Part shown: positions 6,991 to 11,105 of the stretch, piece after piece
Numbering within the stretch: the stretch's first letter is position 1
Layout: each line of letters starts with the position of its first letter
Assembly (NCBI GenBank): GCA_002331575.1
Contig: DCZG01000061.1
Span: 1 to 11,105, forward strand
DNA from: Atopobium sp. UBA2090
GTDB lineage: Bacteria > Actinomycetota > Coriobacteriia > Coriobacteriales > Atopobiaceae
Length of the DNA stretch: 11,105 nucleotides
Direction: 5' to 3'
Notes under the pieces: generated by a model
Told to the model about the DNA's origin: nothing
Database searches by the model: none
Seen by the model: only the letters and a program-made list of their open reading frames with translations
Program-made: the position numbers and the translations under genes

Positions 6991-7785
6991 CTAGGCCACC
7001 AGCCAGCGGTACTTCTCGACGCTGTACAGATGAACAAAGGGAATCATGATCGGCACGGTGCTCACGTACCGCCGATACTCAGGGTCGTTTCCGTAGGTTT
7101 TGTTCTGGCGAATCTCGAGGCGCCGTGCCCCGCTGAACATCACGAAGATGATGCCAAGGTAGCCGACCAGCGCGACCAGCCACTGCACCAGTCCGTGGAG
7201 TGCGCCGAAGCCAGTCACGAACACGCCCGTCCAGAAGAGCAGCTCTCCCAGGTAATTGGGACACCTGACGAAGCCGAACAGACCCGTGCGGACGAACTGT
7301 CTGGGATTCGCTCGCTTGGCGCGCTGCTTCTGCAGATCGGCGGTGGACTCGACCACAAGGCCGACCACCATGACGAGGGCCCCGATGATGACGGAGACGT
7401 TCGCGCCATACCCGTCAGAGAGGCGGAAGAAGACGGGCGACACCTCGCAGGCGTAGAGGATGGAGGCGCCTGCCCAGATTCCGCACTTCGCGCCGAGCGA
7501 CATCTCGGACCCGTCCTTGATCTCGCCTTTCATTCTCTTACCGTAGGAGCTCGTCCTCAGCTCCCGATACGTGAGGTAGCCGCCAAGTCGGATGCCATAG
7601 ATCACGAGCAGGGCGCAGATCAGCGTCGTGCCGGCGTCGAGCTGTTCTCGGAACATGACGAGAAGCACGACGCCCAGGAGCGCGATGGCAAAGCCGTAGC
7701 CGATCGATATGAACCAGACGTACTTCTTGAAGCCGATCGAGCTTGCAGCGAGCGCGACGAGCAGGACGACCAGAAATCGCAGCAT
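6991..7785 (-). CDS. DUF1295 / steroid 5-alpha-reductase-like integral membrane protein
   Basis: Multi-pass inner-membrane protein of 264 residues, a normal length for DUF1295. Hydrophobic segments lie at about 2-18, 24-45, 53-72, 103-120, 129-146, 179-196 and 200-219, with no cleavable signal peptide. The C-terminal half carries the signature shared by steroid 5-alpha-reductases and isoprenylcysteine methyltransferases: RTGLFGFVRCPNYLGELLFW (166-185) containing the PNYxGE motif, then a basic tail EIRQNKTYGNDPEYRRY and a final STVPIMIPF. Characterised relatives reduce sterol-type double bonds or methylate lipids; the substrate here is unknown and steroid chemistry should not be assumed. The ATG at 7785 is preceded on its strand by a G-rich segment GGGGATGGG, a weak ribosome binding site, and the first hydrophobic helix begins right after it. 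It converges on murI with a one-base gap and no visible terminator between them. Confidence 0.82.
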   Translation of the reverse strand: MLRFLVVLLVALAASSIGFKKYVWFISIGYGFAIALLGVVLLVMFREQLDAGTTLICALLVIYGIRLGGYLTYRELRTSSYGKRMKGEIKDGSEMSLGAKCGIWAGASILYACEVSPVFFRLSDGYGANVSVIIGALVMVVGLVVESTADLQKQRAKRANPRQFVRTGLFGFVRCPNYLGELLFWTGVFVTGFGALHGLVQWLVALVGYLGIIFVMFSGARRLEIRQNKTYGNDPEYRRYVSTVPIMIPFVHLYSVEKYRWLVA

Positions 7786-7825
7786 GAACCCATCCCCGTT
7801 CTGCAGACGAGCCTTATGAGCTCCC

Positions 7826-7831
7826 AGTATA
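7826..7831 (-). promoter_or_regulatory. Candidate -10 element for the DUF1295 gene
   Basis: On the minus strand TATACT (complement of 7826-7831) differs from the TATAAT consensus by one base and lies about 40 bases before the ATG at 7785. No good -35 box is visible at 16-18 bases, so the call is weak. Confidence 0.25.
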
Positions 7832-7894
7832 GACAGAAGGACAGGGCCCGAAGCTCTCGGCGGGGTCCCTGGCTGGAGCTGCCGCGTGCGTCGT

Positions 7895-7987
7895 TGCTTT
7901 CAGGCGGATCTTGTGGTGTTCCGTTCATTTCTCGGCTTCCGAGGAGCTCCGAAGTGAACGGAACACCACAAGATCCGCCTGAAAGCA
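7895..7987. repeat. Long hairpin repeat, copy A
   Basis: A 33-bp perfect inverted repeat (arms 7895-7927 and 7955-7987) encloses a 27-base centre, which can fold further (CTCGG 7931-7935 with CCGAG 7939-7943, or a longer imperfect stem). The same element recurs at 9134-9222 in the same orientation. Copy A lies between divergent genes: 109 bases upstream of the DUF1295 start and 90 bases upstream of the gene at 8078. There is no T-run after it, so it is not a classical terminator. No target-site duplication is obvious. It could be a REP/MITE-like dispersed element, a remnant of a small mobile element, or an RNA hairpin; the sequence does not decide. Confidence 0.93.
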
Positions 7988-8007
7988 TCCGATGAGTCCG
8001 CCGAACA

Positions 8008-8037
8008 TTGTCATCTTGCGAATGGAGGACCTCGAAT
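8008..8037 (+). promoter_or_regulatory. Candidate promoter for the AbiEi-like gene
   Basis: TTGTCA (8008-8013, one mismatch to the -35 consensus) and TCGAAT (8032-8037, two mismatches to -10) are 18 bases apart, about 40 bases before the ATG at 8078. The promoter would lie outside hairpin copy A, on the gene side. Confidence 0.35.
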
Positions 8038-8077
8038 CTGGGAATGAGTCGCTCACCCAGACGACAAAGGAGGAGGC

Positions 8078-9127
8078 ATGGCGAGAAGATCTTGGACTGA
8101 GGCGCAGCTGTTGCTTGAGGAGGCGGAGAAGTGCGGTGTCTGTCTTGTTTCCACATCCGAGGTGATGAATCAGCGTCTGCGCAGACTCGTTCGTAGTGGT
8201 GAAGCTCTTTCGCCGCTTCCTGGCATGTTCATCAGATGTCAAACCTGGAATGATATGCACCCTGACGCCCGTGACCTGTTCAAGGTCAGGACTCTTGCTG
8301 CGCAACATCCCAATTGGGTCTTCTGCAGACAATCCGCCGCATTGGTTCACGGGTTGTGGATTCCCTGGAAGGCATGCGGAGATATCCACGTCATGACTTC
8401 AGTCGAATCGAATTGCCAGAACGCCTCCGGTATCACGCGGCACCACGTGGGTACTTTGAGGAGCGTCATCGTGGAAGGCGTGCGCGTTACCACGCTCGAC
8501 CGCACGGCCTTCGACTGCCTCCGAAGCCTGTCGTTCGAAGCTGGTCTGGGTGTGGCGGACTCTTGGCTGCGCATGGCTGGAGGAACGCGAGGGGACCTGC
8601 TGAACCTGGTCGAGAGGATGGGAGCGTCGTGTCCCGGAGTGCGACAGGCCTGGGAGACGGCGTCATTTTCCGATGGCCGCTCTGAGAACGGCGGCGAGTC
8701 GTATGCCCGCGCGGTGATGATCGGCCTCGGCTTTGAAGCGCCCGAGCTGCAGGTGGAGGTCCGTGATCCCATCGATTCCCAGCACGTCTTTCGTCCCGAT
8801 TACAAGTGGAGCCTTCGGGACGGCTCCATCGTCTATGGCGAGCTCGACGGATTGGACAAGTACTCTGATCCCGAAATGACGAAGGGTCTCACACCCGAGC
8901 AGGTGAGGCAGAACGAGCGCATACGAGAGTCCCGAATCGCACTGCCCGGCTGTTCAGTCGTTCGCTTCTCCATGCGAGACGTGCGCGACCCTGGGCGTCT
9001 TGCCGCGATTCTCTCGCTGTATCACGTGCCGCAGCGGGCTTCGGGGGCGAGAAGGTCGAGGATCGTGACGCGGCATGTTCGCGACAGCACCTATCAAGTC
9101 GAGGAGCGGATCTTCGACAGGCGTTGA
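8078..9127 (+). CDS. Orphan AbiEi-family antitoxin-like protein with C-terminal DUF559/Vsr-like PD-(D/E)XK-type domain
   Basis: 349 residues, cytosolic, no signal peptide or membrane segment. The N-terminal half resembles AbiEi of type IV toxin-antitoxin systems. It has a winged-helix wing of the form LxRLVRSGEALSPLPGMFIR (about 34-53), QSAALVHGLWIP (85-96), an IHVMT strand (103-107), and GVRVTTLDRTAFDCLRSL (134-151). The C-terminal part (about 203-315) resembles DUF559/Vsr-type nucleases: E207, Q225, RPD with D241, YGELDG with E255 and D257, K261, then a hydrophobic VVRFSMRDV strand. Order and spacing (D241, fourteen residues, E-x-D) fit a PD-(D/E)XK core. Activity is inference. The ATG follows AAAGGAGG (8066-8073) by four bases. 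No AbiEii nucleotidyltransferase toxin is adjacent, so it is an orphan. Codon choice looks less GC-biased than its neighbours (more AGA, TTG, CGA), especially in the first third, which hints at transfer. Hairpin repeats stand on both sides. Confidence 0.72.
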   Translation: MARRSWTEAQLLLEEAEKCGVCLVSTSEVMNQRLRRLVRSGEALSPLPGMFIRCQTWNDMHPDARDLFKVRTLAAQHPNWVFCRQSAALVHGLWIPWKACGDIHVMTSVESNCQNASGITRHHVGTLRSVIVEGVRVTTLDRTAFDCLRSLSFEAGLGVADSWLRMAGGTRGDLLNLVERMGASCPGVRQAWETASFSDGRSENGGESYARAVMIGLGFEAPELQVEVRDPIDSQHVFRPDYKWSLRDGSIVYGELDGLDKYSDPEMTKGLTPEQVRQNERIRESRIALPGCSVVRFSMRDVRDPGRLAAILSLYHVPQRASGARRSRIVTRHVRDSTYQVEERIFDRR

Positions 9128-9133
9128 TTCACG

Positions 9134-9222
9134 CTTTCAGGCAGATCTTGTGCCGTTCCGTTCATTTCTCGGCTTCCGAGGGGCTTCGAAGTGAACGGAA
9201 CGGCACAAGATCTGCCTGAAAG
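9134..9222. repeat. Long hairpin repeat, copy B
   Basis: A 31-bp perfect inverted repeat (arms 9134-9164 and 9192-9222) around a 27-base centre, the same length as in copy A. Relative to copy A it has three changed stem positions, each balanced by a complementary change in the other arm (G-C to A-T, G-C to C-G, T-A to C-G), and two changes in the centre. It begins six bases after the stop of the AbiEi-like gene and so would sit at the 3' end of that mRNA, where it could act as a stability element. No T-run follows. Confidence 0.93.
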
Positions 9223-9256
9223 GCGGCGGCCGACGGGGAGGATGACGAGTCGTCGA

Positions 9257-9289
9257 CACAAAACAGGCGCCACCGCGGTGGGTGGCGCC
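9257..9289 (-). terminator. Rho-independent terminator of the acyl-CoA synthetase gene
   Basis: GGCGCCACC (9266-9274) pairs perfectly with GGTGGCGCC (9281-9289) around a six-base loop. Read on the minus strand, the stem is followed by TGTTTTGTG (complement of 9257-9265), the expected U-rich tail. It lies 37 bases beyond the stop of the minus-strand gene ending at 9327. Confidence 0.85.
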
Positions 9290-9326
9290 ATGTCAATGAA
9301 GCTCTTCTGGGGTCTCAGGGGGCAGG

Positions 9327-11105
9327 CTAGATCAGGCCGTCCTTCTTGTCGGCGTTCTCCGCCTTCTCGGCAGCGGCCTTCTCGTCGGCCATGCGGATGG
9401 CGACACGGCGAATCTTGCCGTTGACGGTCTTGGGGAGCTCATCAACGTAGTCGACGATGCGCGGGTACTTGTAGGGTGCCGTCTCGCGCTTGACATAGGT
9501 CTGGAGCTCCTTCGTGAGCTCGGGCGTGGCATCGAATCCCGGGGCGAGAACGACTGTCGCCTTGACGGCCTTGCCACGGACGGGGTCGGGCACGCCGGTG
9601 ACGGCGCACTCACGCACGGCAGGGTGGGTGAGAAGGACGGACTCGATCTCGGTGGGCCCGATGCGATAGCCGGAGGACTTGATCACGTCGTCGTTGCGAC
9701 CGACGTACCAGACGTACTCGTCCTCGTCCTTCCAGGCCGTGTCACCCGTGTGGTACCAGCCGTCGCAGATGGCCTCGTCGGTCTTCTCGGGGTTGCGGTA
9801 GTACTCCATCATGACACCTTCGGGCGGGTTGTCCCGGTCGTAGCGGATGCAGATCTCGCCCGTCTCGCCGTAGTCGCACTCGGAGCCGTCATCGTGGAGG
9901 ATGGCCATCTCGTACAGCGGCACGAACTTGCCCATCGAACCGGGGCGCGGCGTGGAGTTGTTGAGGTTGGCGATGGTGAGTGGCGTCTCGGTCTGGCCAA
10001 AGCCCTCGTAGATCGTGAGGCCCGTCTTCTGCTTCCAGAACTCAAAGAGATCAGGGTTGAGCGCCTCGCCGGCGGTGGTGCAGTAGCGCAGCGGCGTGAG
10101 GTCGTGGGAGTCGATGTCCGCCTGCTTCATGAGGCGGTACATCGTGGGCGGACAGCAGAGCGTCGTGACGTTCCACTTGGCGATGAGGTCGAGAATCTCG
10201 TCGGCATGGAAGCGGTCGAAGTCATACGTGAGGACGCAGGTCTCCATGGTCCACTGGCCATAGAACTTGCCCCACACGGCCTTGCCCCAGCCAGTGTCGG
10301 CGATGGTGAAGTGCGTGCCGCCGTCTGCCACGGTGTTGTGCCAAAGCTTGGCGGTGACGGTGTGCGCGAGCGCGTAGGTGCCGTTGTGGAGGACCATCTT
10401 CGGCTCGCCCGAGGTGCCGGACGAGAAGTACATGATCATTGGGTCATGCACCTTGGTCGGGACGCGGCTCCAAAACTCGCGTGCTCCGCAGACGCCCGAG
10501 TTGAAGTCGATCCAGCCCTCGCGTTCGCAGGTGAGCTCGCAGACGTGCTCGGGACCAGAGAGCCAGACATCGCGCGTGCTCGTGCCCTCGCGGCCCTCGT
10601 CGGAGAGTCCCGCGCCACCCCCGTTCACGATGATCTTCCTCTTGAGCTCGGGGCAGTCGGGCGCGACCGCGTCGCAGACGTCGGCGACCGTGCCGGCGTT
10701 GGTGCAAACTATCGTGGAGATCGAGGCCGCCGTGAGACGATACTCGAGGTCGTGCTCGCGGAGCATGAAGGTCGCCGGGACGAGAACCGCCCCGATCTTG
10801 TGGAGCGCAAGCGCGGTGAACCAGAACTGGTAGTGGCGGCGCAGGATCACGAGCACCATGTCGCCCTTGCGAACGCCCTGGTCGGCGAGGAAGTTCGCGG
10901 TCTTGTCGGACCAGTACTTCATGTCGCCGAAGGAGAATACGTGCTCCTCGCCCTCGGGGTTGCACCACTTCATGGCGGGTCGGTCGGGCTCGGTCTCGGC
11001 GATGTCGTCGACGACGTCGTACGCCCAATTGAACTCCTCGGGATAGTGCAGGGAGATGTGGCAGACCTCGCCGTTCTGGTCGCGTGACTCGGACAGGTAG
11101 TTCTC
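9327..11105 (-). CDS. AMP-forming acyl-CoA synthetase (medium-chain/ACSM-like), 5' end beyond the window
   Basis: Adenylate-forming enzyme that activates a carboxylic acid with ATP and transfers it to CoA, giving acyl-CoA, AMP and PPi; cytosolic. The frame stays open from the TAG at 9327-9329 to the window edge, giving 592 visible residues. The first 44 (starting ENYLSESRDQ and including FNWAYDVVDDIAE) precede an internal Met at 10973 and match the family N-terminus, so that Met is not the start. Motifs: P-loop YFSSGTSGEPK (10398-10430), YEGFGQTET, YHTGDTAWKDEDEY, VGRNDDVIKSSGYRIGPTEIE, and PKTVNGKIRR with the acyl-adenylating lysine. The spacing and YEGFGQTET are typical of the acetyl-/medium-chain acyl-CoA and benzoate-CoA ligase group rather than long-chain FadD, but the substrate cannot be read off. 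It ends in an Ala/Lys/Glu-rich tail (ADEKAAAEKAENADKK), probably disordered. It converges on the AbiEi-like gene, with hairpin copy B and its own terminator between. Confidence 0.92.
   Translation of the reverse strand, partial: ENYLSESRDQNGEVCHISLHYPEEFNWAYDVVDDIAETEPDRPAMKWCNPEGEEHVFSFGDMKYWSDKTANFLADQGVRKGDMVLVILRRHYQFWFTALALHKIGAVLVPATFMLREHDLEYRLTAASISTIVCTNAGTVADVCDAVAPDCPELKRKIIVNGGGAGLSDEGREGTSTRDVWLSGPEHVCELTCEREGWIDFNSGVCGAREFWSRVPTKVHDPMIMYFSSGTSGEPKMVLHNGTYALAHTVTAKLWHNTVADGGTHFTIADTGWGKAVWGKFYGQWTMETCVLTYDFDRFHADEILDLIAKWNVTTLCCPPTMYRLMKQADIDSHDLTPLRYCTTAGEALNPDLFEFWKQKTGLTIYEGFGQTETPLTIANLNNSTPRPGSMGKFVPLYEMAILHDDGSECDYGETGEICIRYDRDNPPEGVMMEYYRNPEKTDEAICDGWYHTGDTAWKDEDEYVWYVGRNDDVIKSSGYRIGPTEIESVLLTHPAVRECAVTGVPDPVRGKAVKATVVLAPGFDATPELTKELQTYVKRETAPYKYPRIVDYVDELPKTVNGKIRRVAIRMADEKAAAEKAENADKKDGLI

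Noticed and set aside
7895..7987. Hairpin copy A as a rho-independent terminator
   Set aside because: It has no T-run on either side and sits upstream of both neighbouring genes rather than after one.
7895..9222. CRISPR array or composite transposon
   Set aside because: Only two hairpins exist, with a full gene between them; there are no regular spacers, no transposase or recombinase, and no visible target-site duplication.
9327..10973. Acyl-CoA synthetase starting at the Met encoded at 10973
   Set aside because: The frame continues for 44 more residues to the window edge with sequence matching the family N-terminus, and no ribosome binding site precedes that Met.

Overview
The window is high-GC, with strong GGAGG-type ribosome binding sites and mostly C/G-ending codons. 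Together with the gene content (CpI-type [FeFe] hydrogenase plus a GltD-like partner, MetY, DUF1295 reductase, AbiEi-like protein), this suggests an anaerobic, fermentative actinobacterium, most likely a coriobacterium of the Olsenella/Atopobium/Collinsella type. That assignment is inference from gene style; there is no rRNA or phylogenetic marker to confirm it.

Layout. 1-417 (+) is the 3' third of class II fumarase (fumC), cut by the window edge. 467-1747 (+) is O-acetylhomoserine sulfhydrylase (metY). After a 306-base leader/intergenic stretch, 2054-5610 (+) is a translationally coupled two-gene operon. Its first gene joins a NuoF-type 4Fe-4S domain to a GltD-like FAD/NAD(P)H oxidoreductase. 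Its second gene is a complete CpI-type [FeFe] hydrogenase. A strong hairpin terminator follows at 5634-5672. 5701-6132 (-) is an FKBP/SlyD-type prolyl isomerase, divergent from 6225-6989 (+), glutamate racemase (murI). The murI stop lies one base from the stop of the convergent 6991-7785 (-), a multi-pass DUF1295 / steroid 5-alpha-reductase-like membrane protein. 9327-11105 (-) is an AMP-forming acyl-CoA synthetase whose 5' end runs off the window, with its own terminator at 9257-9289.

The accessory part is 7895-9222. A lone gene (8078-9127, +) encodes an AbiEi-type winged-helix/antitoxin-like protein with a C-terminal DUF559/Vsr-like PD-(D/E)XK-type domain. It is bracketed by two copies, in the same orientation, of a roughly 90-base near-perfect hairpin. 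The two copies differ at three stem positions, and every difference is matched by a compensating change in the opposite arm.

How the genes work together. The operon at 2054-5610 most likely moves electrons between NAD(P)H and protons/H2 and corresponds to the 'glutamate synthase-linked' group A2 type of [FeFe] hydrogenase, whose physiological partner is poorly known. FumC, MetY, MurI, FKBP and the acyl-CoA synthetase are ordinary central-metabolism or housekeeping genes. The two items most worth following are the hairpin-bracketed AbiEi/nuclease-like gene and the chimeric hydrogenase partner.
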